Assembly: GCA_024230695.1 (NCBI GenBank)
Contig: JAAERC010000426.1
Span: 1 to 27,235 of the forward strand
Origin: Candidatus Zixiibacteriota bacterium
GTDB lineage: Bacteria > Zixibacteria > MSB-5A5 > GN15 > PGXB01
Length of the DNA: 27,235 bases
Reading direction: 5' to 3'
Made by a program: the position numbers and the translations under genes. Shown piece after piece: positions 8,166-15,965 of the stretch. Under the pieces are notes generated by a model. The model was not told the DNA's origin. It made no database searches and saw nothing but the letters and a program-made list of their open reading frames with translations. Each line of letters opens with the position of its first letter. Positions within the stretch are counted from its first letter, which is position 1.

Positions 8166-8226
8166 CAGAGTTGAAACTCGCAAAATCGGTAATATAAGAT
8201 GAACTCAGATATGGAAGGGTAATCCT

Positions 8227-10116
8227 ATGAAGTTTTACCTATCAAATGCTATATTGGCAATGGTAATGTTTTTGTCACTATCAAGCTTTTCGATGGCAGA
8301 GGATAATAATTCTGTCCAACCTGATACAATAACGGTAAGTCTGGATACAAAAATCACCGTTTTGGGAACTCGTTTATTGCGCTCAACAGTCGATTTCCCA
8401 TTTGAGAAAAATCGTTTTGCAAATGTTTTAAGAACTAATGGTTTCGGTCTGGTGAACAAGGGTGTTTTTCTTGCACAGGATGTATATACGGGTGGATTTA
8501 AAAGAGGTGATATCGAGATGGTGATTGATGGTGAACGCCTATATTGTGCCTGCCCCAATCGTATGGATAGTCCTCTCTCCCGCACAAACTCTCTTGAAAT
8601 GGAATCAATTACTTTGAATAATTCATCGGCCAGTCCCCAATGCGGAATCGGTGGATCAATATCATACAATAGAGAACAACCTCAATTGCCGATTCTGGCT
8701 CGAGCCGGAATGTCACAATCGCTTGGAGCATCCGAGTCAAGTGATATCGGTTTTACTTTCAACTCCCATAACCATAGATTTGCCGGACGATATGCCAGTG
8801 GCAAGGGATATGAGGACGCTAATAAGCAATCATTTGTGGACCGCTATAATTATAAAGAAAACTTCCCTTATTATCTTATCGAGGGATCAGTAACCGGAAA
8901 ATATAATGGGTGGCTATATCGAGCCGAAGTAAATTACTCTGAAGATATTATGTTTCCTTATCTAATGATGGATGAACGTGACAATTCATTTGTCTCGGCC
9001 TCGGCGTCATATGGGGATAATAAGTTATATTTCAATTACACCGAACACCTCATGGATAATGGTCTTAGAAACAGCATGATGTTAATGGAAACAGATGCGT
9101 CCAACCTGACTATTGGTTTGATTGGAAAATTCTACGAGTTATATTATCGAAATTGGAACGCCGATAACAAAATTGTCACATCTATGACAAGCATTAGCAA
9201 TCACCTTATGCCTGATGTAAAGAAGCTTGCTGGTTCATTACATCACAGATTAAATATTGGCTATTTTGATGTTTGGGGAAAAATTGGAATGACTCATCAA
9301 TATACATCGGATAATAAAACTATTGATTTCTATAAATCGCTATATTCTGATGCCTCCAGCTCAAAGACTGACGTATCATTTGACCTCGGTGGGAGTTATC
9401 ACTTCAGTTTAAATAAAAAACTGTCCGGTAAAGCGATGCTGGATATTTCTTCACAGGCCCCCCCAATAGAGTATTTATACATCGCGGTCAAAAAACCGAT
9501 GACCAAACCTTGGTGGTCAGGAAATCCTACTTTGAAGTCTCCCACCAGAATATCAGCAAGAGTAGATTTTAGCGTTGGTGAAATATCATTGGAAACATTC
9601 AGTACGTACATAAAGGATTATACTAATCTAACCGGACTTACTACCACTGACAGAACCTATCGCACCTATGAAAATATAAATGCTATAATGGTGGGATGTA
9701 ATCTGGCATATTCATGGAAATATTTTGATTTAATGGCCAGTTATACATGGGCAGAGAATACTGAAACGAATTTACCGCTGGTTGAGGTTCCGCCATTATC
9801 AATTTTAAGTAATATTAAGCTGCCCAAATATAAAGGCTTTGCAGGTTATCTGAGTCATACTTACAATGACGCTCAAACCAGGGTGGATGCTTCTCTAAAT
9901 GAAGTTGCGACTACATCATGGCATCAATTTGATCTCGGTGTATCGTATTCTGGCGGATCTTATCAAGTTTCATTGAGCGTCCTGAATTTGACCAATGAGC
10001 TGTATTACCAGCATATGTCATATCAACGCAATCCATTTTCAACAGGAATGCGGATTTATGAACCAGGCCGAACAGTAATGCTGAATATTTTATTCAATTC
10101 CGGTGGCACAGAATAA
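8227..10116 (+). CDS. TonB-dependent outer-membrane copper receptor (OprC/NosA-like)
   Basis: A 629-residue outer-membrane barrel protein with a cleaved signal peptide (about 1-24, ending SMA). The plug begins at ITVLGTR (about 43-49). The segment CACPNRMDSP contains a CxxxM motif (C109 to M113). In Pseudomonas OprC the corresponding CxxxM binds copper, and NosA supplies copper for NosZ. The rest is beta-strand-rich, with NLTNELYYQ-type C-terminal strands typical of TonB receptors. GGAAGGG upstream gives a good ribosome site. Position as the first gene of an N2O reductase cluster supports copper import for the Cu-A and Cu-Z centres. Odd points are a short plug and a C-terminus ending in GGTE rather than an aromatic residue. 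Confidence 0.85.
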   Translation: MKFYLSNAILAMVMFLSLSSFSMAEDNNSVQPDTITVSLDTKITVLGTRLLRSTVDFPFEKNRFANVLRTNGFGLVNKGVFLAQDVYTGGFKRGDIEMVIDGERLYCACPNRMDSPLSRTNSLEMESITLNNSSASPQCGIGGSISYNREQPQLPILARAGMSQSLGASESSDIGFTFNSHNHRFAGRYASGKGYEDANKQSFVDRYNYKENFPYYLIEGSVTGKYNGWLYRAEVNYSEDIMFPYLMMDERDNSFVSASASYGDNKLYFNYTEHLMDNGLRNSMMLMETDASNLTIGLIGKFYELYYRNWNADNKIVTSMTSISNHLMPDVKKLAGSLHHRLNIGYFDVWGKIGMTHQYTSDNKTIDFYKSLYSDASSSKTDVSFDLGGSYHFSLNKKLSGKAMLDISSQAPPIEYLYIAVKKPMTKPWWSGNPTLKSPTRISARVDFSVGEISLETFSTYIKDYTNLTGLTTTDRTYRTYENINAIMVGCNLAYSWKYFDLMASYTWAENTETNLPLVEVPPLSILSNIKLPKYKGFAGYLSHTYNDAQTRVDASLNEVATTSWHQFDLGVSYSGGSYQVSLSVLNLTNELYYQHMSYQRNPFSTGMRIYEPGRTVMLNILFNSGGTE

Positions 10117-10156
10117 GTTTTGCATTATCGGCAATAAAAAAAATGGATATAGTAAA

Positions 10157-10561
10157 ATGATATACCCCCAAACCGTTTCATACGCTATTGAAGCCCTAGG
10201 TTATATGGCCAGTTTAGAGCTGGGAACATTTCACAAGGTAAAAGAGATTGCAGCGGAATTGAATATTCCTGAGCATTTCCTGGGCAAAATCCTTTCCCAA
10301 CTTGTAAGGAAAAAACTTCTTATATCATCTAAGGGACCAACCGGTGGAATATCGCTGGGTAAGGCACCAAATAAAATCAGCCTTTTTAATATTATCGCGG
10401 CACTGGATGCTCTTGATGCCTTAGAAGACAAGTGTATACTTGGCCTAAGACAATGCTCAGATAAAAAATGCTGTCCTTTTCATGATGAATCAAAAAGATT
10501 TAAGAATAGAATTATTACAGTAGCCAAACAAACAACACTTGCTAAATTGGCAAAAAAATGA
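10157..10561 (+). CDS. Rrf2-family transcriptional regulator, probable Fe-S sensor
   Basis: A 134-residue Rrf2/NsrR/IscR-type regulator. The winged-helix DNA-binding region covers roughly residues 8-60 (KEIAAELNIPEHFLGKILSQL, then the wing GPTGG). The Cys-containing effector segment C-x6-C-x4-CCPFH follows at about residues 93-108 and fits a [2Fe-2S] or [4Fe-4S] cluster. The frame is open further upstream, to 10103 or before, but family alignment places the start at the ATG at 10157 (MIYPQTVSYAIEALGYMA). This leaves a 40-bp gap after the receptor stop. A location between the copper receptor and the respiratory genes suggests NO- or redox-responsive control of the nos genes. That role is inferred. 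Confidence 0.88.
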   Translation: MIYPQTVSYAIEALGYMASLELGTFHKVKEIAAELNIPEHFLGKILSQLVRKKLLISSKGPTGGISLGKAPNKISLFNIIAALDALDALEDKCILGLRQCSDKKCCPFHDESKRFKNRIITVAKQTTLAKLAKK

Positions 10562-10584
10562 TTATATTAAATTATCTAAAACAA

Positions 10585-10662
10585 AATATTTTAATATTCC
10601 TGACAGCAAACGAGTGATGTGATAATTGTTTTATTTGATATGAGGAAGTTGCGTTTTTCCTC
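10585..10662 (+). promoter_or_regulatory. Candidate control region of the N2O respiratory operon
   Basis: The 141-bp gap before the flavoprotein gene holds an AATATT-TT-AATATT dyad (10585-10598) and a GAGGAA/TTCCTC hairpin (10642-10647 and 10657-10662, 9-nt loop). The AT-rich dyad could be an Rrf2 operator, and the hairpin a weak terminator or leader structure. I see no strong -35/-10 pair, so the operon may also be read through from the regulator gene. Confidence 0.3.
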
Positions 10663-10702
10663 TTAAAGTGGAGTATTGCGGTACAAATAATCTTATATAT
10701 GA

Positions 10703-12634
10703 ATGGATGAGATGAGTAAACATAAAATACCTGTCAGCGTCAATCCACTTGAGTGGTACCGAGATAATGTGCCCTGCCGGACCGCTTGTCCAGTTGATAC
10801 TGATTCCGGTCAATACGTTCAGCTTATTGCGCAGGAGAAATTTGGTGAGGCGTTCAATGTGGCCCGATCACCCAATCCACTTGCTTCAATATGTGGTCGA
10901 GTATGTGCGGCGCCATGTGAAGATGCCTGCCGAAGGGCAGCTATTGACTCACCGGTTTCAATAAGGGCATTAAAACGATTTGTAACCGAACAGTTTGGCA
11001 GTGAATCACAAAAACCAAATTCATTCAAGAATCTCTTGGGTGAATCAAAGACGGCTGGCTCACAATCACCTGGTCATCTGAGTGCTTTTCCAAAAAATCA
11101 AGCCAAGACAGGAAAAAAAGTTGCTATTATCGGCTCGGGTCCTGCCGGATTAGGCGCGGCTCACGATCTCGCTCTGATGGGGCATGAGGTGGTAATTTTT
11201 GAGGCATTAGATGAACCGGGGGGAATGATGCGTTTCGGCATTCCGGAATATCGTCTACCACGTTCGGTTATCGCAAAGGAAGTCAGCAATATATTGGACT
11301 TGGGCGTGTCGCTCAAAACAAAATCTCCAATATCCAGAGAATTTGGAATATCCAAATTACGCGCTGACGGTTATGATGCAATTTTTCTGGCAGTCGGAAC
11401 TCAAGCCGGAAGCGCTCTTAATATTCCCGGAGTCGAACTTGATGGTGTTATTAAGGCAGTTGATTATTTGATAAATATCAATAAAGGATTCAAAGTAAAT
11501 CTTGGTGAAAAAGTATTGGTCATCGGCGGTGGATCTGTCGCCCTGGATGCCGCACGAACCGCTATCCGCGGTTTTTATTCTCCACAGGATGCCATCGAAA
11601 CTGCGGCTCAAGCAGGAGATTTACATATTGCAATAGATGCCGCTCGAAGTGCCAAACGAGAAGGAGCCAAGAGTATACATGTTGCATCTCTTGAATCATT
11701 TGAAGAAATGCCAGCCGCAACAACTATGCAGGGCGCTGAGGAACTGGACGAAGCAAAGGCAGAAGGTATTATCTTTCATCCTTCCAAAGGACCAAAAGCA
11801 ATCATAGGCGAAGACGGTCTGGTTAAGGGAGTGGAGCTAATTGATGTTGCATCTGTTTTTGACAAAAATGGCCGCTTTAACCCTAAATATGTAGATGGCA
11901 CCGAAGAAATTATAAAATTTGATAATGTTATCCTTGCCATCGGCCAGAAAGCGGAAACCGGTTTCCTCGTACCTGAAGATAATATTGAAATAACTCCTCG
12001 GGGAACGATCAAGGCTGACCCCAAAACTCTGGAAACGTCTGCACCGGGGGTTTTTTCCGGCGGTGATGTCGTTTTTGGCCCTCGAATATTGATTGAAGCG
12101 GTCGAAAATGGCAAACGGGCGGCACACTCAATACATAAGTATTTGACCTCATCGGATTTAAATATCAGGACCAAAGTTACTATTGAAAAAATGCCGATTT
12201 CCGATTATTCGATGCCAGTTGATTATGAAAAGGTAAAAAGGAGCCGACCCGAGACTATTTCGGTTGATAAACGAAGTGGTATAAGTGAAGTGGAAGGTCT
12301 CTTTCAGGAGAATGAGGCGGTTAAACAAGCCGAACGATGCCTGAAGTGCCATATCGAGACTGTTTACGATCCTAACTTGTGCGTTCTTTGCAATAGATGC
12401 GTAGATATTTGTCCCGAGGAATGTCTTGAGTTAGTCGATTATAACCGTGTTGATCTCAATGATTATGATACATCAAAAATAGATGCATCGATTGCCACTG
12501 GCGGAAATTTAAGTGTTATGCTTAAAGATCATACCGCCTGTATCAGATGTGCTCTTTGCGCCAAACGTTGTCCAACCGGCGCCTGGACAATGGAGCATCT
12601 TAGTTTTCAAGATATTATCGAAGGAGAAAATTGA
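10703..12634 (+). CDS. GltD-like NAD(P)H flavoprotein with N- and C-terminal [4Fe-4S] domains
   Basis: A 643-residue soluble oxidoreductase. Residues 25-76 carry the glutamate-synthase small-subunit Fe-S domain (C25, C29, C64, C68, C72, C76). An FAD-binding GSGPAGLGAA follows at 144-153 and an NAD(P)-binding GGGSVALDAA at 275-284. The C-terminus has two ferredoxin-type clusters, the last with C613, C616, C619 and C623. The start is uncertain: ATG at 10703 or at 10712, neither with a strong ribosome site. It overlaps the Rieske gene by one base. I infer that it feeds electrons from NAD(P)H or ferredoxin to the quinone pool or straight to the Rieske/cytochrome b unit. It is not a glutamate synthase subunit, because no large subunit is present. 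Confidence 0.88.
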   Translation: MDEMSKHKIPVSVNPLEWYRDNVPCRTACPVDTDSGQYVQLIAQEKFGEAFNVARSPNPLASICGRVCAAPCEDACRRAAIDSPVSIRALKRFVTEQFGSESQKPNSFKNLLGESKTAGSQSPGHLSAFPKNQAKTGKKVAIIGSGPAGLGAAHDLALMGHEVVIFEALDEPGGMMRFGIPEYRLPRSVIAKEVSNILDLGVSLKTKSPISREFGISKLRADGYDAIFLAVGTQAGSALNIPGVELDGVIKAVDYLININKGFKVNLGEKVLVIGGGSVALDAARTAIRGFYSPQDAIETAAQAGDLHIAIDAARSAKREGAKSIHVASLESFEEMPAATTMQGAEELDEAKAEGIIFHPSKGPKAIIGEDGLVKGVELIDVASVFDKNGRFNPKYVDGTEEIIKFDNVILAIGQKAETGFLVPEDNIEITPRGTIKADPKTLETSAPGVFSGGDVVFGPRILIEAVENGKRAAHSIHKYLTSSDLNIRTKVTIEKMPISDYSMPVDYEKVKRSRPETISVDKRSGISEVEGLFQENEAVKQAERCLKCHIETVYDPNLCVLCNRCVDICPEECLELVDYNRVDLNDYDTSKIDASIATGGNLSVMLKDHTACIRCALCAKRCPTGAWTMEHLSFQDIIEGEN

Positions 12635-13152
12635 TGAGCGAAAAATCTAATTCAATCAATAAGGAACGGCGTTCATTTTTGGGGAAATTAGCCTTTGGGG
12701 TGATCTCTCTGGGCATATTCGGACAGGGATGGACATATATGCGTTCCCTTATTCCCAATATTCTATACGAGCCCGCCAAGAAATTCAAGGTCGGATTACC
12801 GAATGAACTACCTGAAGGAATTAGCTTCATTGAATCACAGCGGGTCTTTGTTATCAAAGATGGCAACCACTTTTCATGTCTCTCGGCCAAATGCACCCAT
12901 CTTGGATGTACAGTCAAACATGCACCACTGGCCCACGAAGAGACCATTGAATTGAGAGGTCAGGAAGTGACCGTTGATCACGAATTCGTTTGCCCTTGCC
13001 ATGGTTCCAAATTTCGGCAGGATGGCTCCCCATATTCGGGGCCGGCTCCATCGGCACTGCCGTGGCATAAATTAGAGGTCGCCCCTGATGATGGGCAGCT
13101 GGTTGTTGATATATCCAAAAAAGTAAATAACGATTTCAGGTTAACGGTGTAA
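12634..13152 (+). CDS. Rieske [2Fe-2S] protein of a bc-type complex
   Basis: A 172-residue protein. The N-terminus has ERRSFLGKL followed by a hydrophobic helix, a twin-arginine-like uncleaved anchor (about 12-38). The Rieske boxes are CTHLGC (C87, H89, C92) and CPCHGS (C120, C122, H123), giving the four cluster ligands and the usual disulfide pair. The ATG overlaps the upstream stop (TGATG) and has AAGGAG before it. Cytochrome b follows immediately. It should accept electrons from quinol at the cytochrome b Qo site and pass them to the cytochrome c encoded downstream. Confidence 0.95.
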   Translation: MSEKSNSINKERRSFLGKLAFGVISLGIFGQGWTYMRSLIPNILYEPAKKFKVGLPNELPEGISFIESQRVFVIKDGNHFSCLSAKCTHLGCTVKHAPLAHEETIELRGQEVTVDHEFVCPCHGSKFRQDGSPYSGPAPSALPWHKLEVAPDDGQLVVDISKKVNNDFRLTV

Positions 13153-13153
13153 T

Positions 13154-14653
13154 ATGGAAACAGTAAAAAAGTTATTGAAAAAGATTACCTGGCCATGGCA
13201 ACCTGAAAGTAACCGCGAGGCCGGCGATGCTGTGGTAAAAAGCTTTTTGATTCATTGGTTTCCTCATCGGGTCAGCCTGAAAAGCATTTCCTGGAATTAC
13301 TCACTTTGGCTGGGAACTATTTCGGCAGTACTATTTGTCATATTGAGCGCAACGGGTATTATTCTGATGTTTTTCTATGTTCCATCTATAGAACGAGCCT
13401 ACTGGTCAATTAAGGATATTGAATTTGTGATCAGCTTTGGCTCATTTTTACGAGCATTACATCGAATAGCCGCTCATTTGATGGTAGGAATGGTCTTTTT
13501 ACATATGTTTCGCGTTTTCTATACCAATGCTTATAAGAATGGATTTTCTCCTGAATCAAACAGACAGTACAACTGGGTCCTTGGAGTAGTTTTGTTTGTC
13601 CTGACTCTCTTGTTATCATTCACCGGTTATTTACTGCCATGGGATCAGCTTGCCTTCTGGGCAATTACGGTCGGGACTTCGATTGCCTCGGCGGTGCCGT
13701 TTGTAGGTGACAGTATTAAGGAATTTATTCTCGGTGGAACCATTATTGGCCAGAATACTCTAATTCGGTTTTATGTACTGCACGTCTTTTTCCTCCCGGT
13801 GATATTGCTGATCGGCGTCGTATGGCATATGTGGCGAATAAGAAAAGATGGCGGTCTGGCCGTGATGGATCAGGTTAAAAATGAAAGTGAGCCGGCCGAA
13901 TCAGCTAACATAGAAAAAGTAAGATCAAAGTCGTATGCCCTGATGGGTATTGCTAAAGGAACATCGGTTCATATTATCGATAGAGAATTGTTGAACGATG
14001 AGAATTCTATTCAAAGTTCACCGCATCTTATTAGAAGAATTGTTGTCGTTTCCATTCTCACTTTTATGATTTCATCTATACTAGCCCTGCTGTTTACAGC
14101 GCCATTAGAAGAATTAGCCAATCCATCGGTAACGCCAAACCCGGCCAAAGCGCCATGGTATTTTCTCGGATTGCAGGAGATGGTTGGCTATAGTGCCTTT
14201 ATCGGCGGAGTTTTGATACCCGGATTAGTCGTTTTAGGACTGATGGTGATTCCATGGATCGACCGTGAGCGAAAAGGTATCGGGCAATGGCTTAAAGAAT
14301 CATTGGACAAAAAATGGATGTACTTCGGTTTACTATTTGGAACTATTACGACCAGTCTGGCCGTGCTTGTTGGTGTAAAATTCCCATCAAGGGAAATGCT
14401 GGGTCATATCTTTTACAATCAGATATGGTTTGACATTCTGAATCCGGCGAGTGGACTACTACTCATTTTTGCACTATGGTACTACCTTGTGAATAAGATA
14501 ACCGGATCATCACGAACGGCGGCAGTATCATTATTTACCTGTTTTATAGTTGCCTTTATAATATTAACGATTGCCGGAACATGGTTGCGCGGACCAAATT
14601 GGGTATTTTTCTGGCCGTGGGAAATCTGGCCTAGCACTCCAATTAATTATTAG
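13154..14653 (+). CDS. Cytochrome b of a Rieske/cytochrome b complex, full length
   Basis: A 499-residue integral membrane protein. The haem-b ligand pairs are visible: H103 and H117 (13 residues between) in one helix, and H210 and H225 (14 between, the b6-type spacing) in another. The C-terminal half is fused rather than split as in b6f, contains NPAKAPWYFLGLQEM in place of the PEWY loop, and has additional helices after residue 400. It transfers quinol electrons across the membrane and supports proton translocation. It starts right after the Rieske stop, and the pentahaem cytochrome follows after 12 bp, so the three form one complex. The menaquinone preference is an inference from the PWYF variant. 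Confidence 0.94.
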   Translation: METVKKLLKKITWPWQPESNREAGDAVVKSFLIHWFPHRVSLKSISWNYSLWLGTISAVLFVILSATGIILMFFYVPSIERAYWSIKDIEFVISFGSFLRALHRIAAHLMVGMVFLHMFRVFYTNAYKNGFSPESNRQYNWVLGVVLFVLTLLLSFTGYLLPWDQLAFWAITVGTSIASAVPFVGDSIKEFILGGTIIGQNTLIRFYVLHVFFLPVILLIGVVWHMWRIRKDGGLAVMDQVKNESEPAESANIEKVRSKSYALMGIAKGTSVHIIDRELLNDENSIQSSPHLIRRIVVVSILTFMISSILALLFTAPLEELANPSVTPNPAKAPWYFLGLQEMVGYSAFIGGVLIPGLVVLGLMVIPWIDRERKGIGQWLKESLDKKWMYFGLLFGTITTSLAVLVGVKFPSREMLGHIFYNQIWFDILNPASGLLLIFALWYYLVNKITGSSRTAAVSLFTCFIVAFIILTIAGTWLRGPNWVFFWPWEIWPSTPINY

Positions 14654-14665
14654 GAAGTTAATAAG

Positions 14666-15880
14666 ATGATAAAAAATAAAATTATAAAAACTGATAAACT
14701 CCTGATATTGATAGCCGGTCTGCTCTTTGCCGCCGTTACTTTGGCAACGATTGTCAAAGATACTGTTCCTGAATGGAAACAATATCAAAGCGAATTTGAG
14801 GAAGTTGCTATAGATTTGGTTGGTCTTGACAAAGCCGCAGATATTCCGTCCGGAATTCAACAAATATGGGTTGAGGATTTGGACCGAGTCGATAGATGTA
14901 TCACCTGTCATCAAGGAATATTTTGGCGAGGCTTTGAATCAGCACCGCAACCATACACGACTCATCCGGATCTGGAGATATTTAATGAACATCCATCAAG
15001 TCAATATGGCTGTACTATCTGTCACGGTGGACAAGGCTATGCGGTCGATATGATATCGGCCCATGGATTTTCGAAGCATTGGGAAGAACCGCTTCTGGCC
15101 GGAGATGTTGCCGCCGACTATAACATCAGCGAAAAAAATGCGTTAATAGAAATCAACTGCAATATATGCCATCGCTATGAGCGCGAAACCGCGGGAATGC
15201 CATTTATCAATCAGGCAAAAGACTTGATTCAGGATAAAGCTTGCTGGGGTTGTCATATTATCAATGGTGAGGGCGGTACTATCGGCCCAGATCTAACCGA
15301 AATTGGGGAGAAACATGCCGAGGGATATGACTGGAGCAGCTTCTCAAGTTTTAAATCGATTCTAAATTGGCACATTCTTCATTTTGATGAACCACAATCG
15401 GTCGTTCCGGAAACGGTTATGCCAAAGATGGGTCTTCAAACCCGCGAGCGGCAGTCATTGTCGATGTTGATGATGAGCTGGCGTGACGAAAATATGCCAT
15501 TAAAATATATTCCCGGTTTCAAGCAGGAAGAGGAATTACGTCCCGATGAGATTGCCAGACGGGAAGAACTTTTGTCTGGTGATGGTGCTTTCTTTATAGA
15601 GAAAGGTTGTTTTGGATGTCATTCGATTGAAGCCTTTGGAATTAAGTCACCGACCGAAAAAGGTCCCGATCTAACTTTTGCCATTGATGATGTCAGAGTT
15701 CGTTTTAATCAGACCTTGCAGGAATTTATTTTTGATCCAAGCCAGTCGGGAACGATGTCGATCATCTTCTCATCTAAAGTGATTCTGACCGATCAGGAGA
15801 AACTTGATCTGATCAGTATTTTAACAAAAGCAAATCTGGAATATAAAAAAACCCAAAATGAGTTAAGTAAAAATCATTAG
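14666..15880 (+). CDS. Membrane-anchored five-haem c-type cytochrome
   Basis: A 404-residue protein with an N-terminal hydrophobic anchor (about 11-30) and five CxxCH haem sites at 78-82, 116-120, 165-169, 193-197 and 315-319. The last two sit in mono-haem cytochrome c-like folds. VMPKMG near 251-256 is a likely methionine-ligand region for the fourth haem. AGGAAG precedes the ATG. The protein lies between the cytochrome b and nosZ genes, which suits a periplasmic wire from the Rieske protein to the Cu-A site of NosZ. Class assignment beyond the haem count is uncertain. Confidence 0.92.
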   Translation: MIKNKIIKTDKLLILIAGLLFAAVTLATIVKDTVPEWKQYQSEFEEVAIDLVGLDKAADIPSGIQQIWVEDLDRVDRCITCHQGIFWRGFESAPQPYTTHPDLEIFNEHPSSQYGCTICHGGQGYAVDMISAHGFSKHWEEPLLAGDVAADYNISEKNALIEINCNICHRYERETAGMPFINQAKDLIQDKACWGCHIINGEGGTIGPDLTEIGEKHAEGYDWSSFSSFKSILNWHILHFDEPQSVVPETVMPKMGLQTRERQSLSMLMMSWRDENMPLKYIPGFKQEEELRPDEIARREELLSGDGAFFIEKGCFGCHSIEAFGIKSPTEKGPDLTFAIDDVRVRFNQTLQEFIFDPSQSGTMSIIFSSKVILTDQEKLDLISILTKANLEYKKTQNELSKNH

Positions 15881-15953
15881 AAATTGAATAATAAAAAAGA
15901 GAAGCGCTTATGAAACAAAAATTAAAATTAAATAATATTTTAACCTTTCAAAC

Positions 15954-15960
15954 AAGGAGG
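15954..15960 (+). promoter_or_regulatory. Strong ribosome-binding site that sets the nosZ start
   Basis: AAGGAGG at 15954-15960. The open frame has GTG codons at 15960 (overlapping the site itself), 15966 (5 nt downstream) and 15975 (14 nt downstream). Spacing favours the GTG at 15966. Confidence 0.7.
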
Positions 15961-15965
15961 TGCTG

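Larger units (their letters stand above)
7655..8226. other. Divergent intergenic interval with att-like site C
   Basis: This 572-bp gap separates the minus-strand metal genes from the plus-strand N2O cluster. It carries the conserved repeat at 7859-8070 and a plausible promoter for the receptor gene near 8137. The promoter of the small Cys-rich gene should lie near 7670-7760, but I see no clear consensus. No protein-coding gene is supported. Confidence 0.6.

Noticed and set aside
10703..12634. Glutamate synthase small subunit (gltD)
   Set aside because: There is no large subunit nearby. Extra ferredoxin domains at the C-terminus and the Rieske/cytochrome b context point to a respiratory oxidoreductase.
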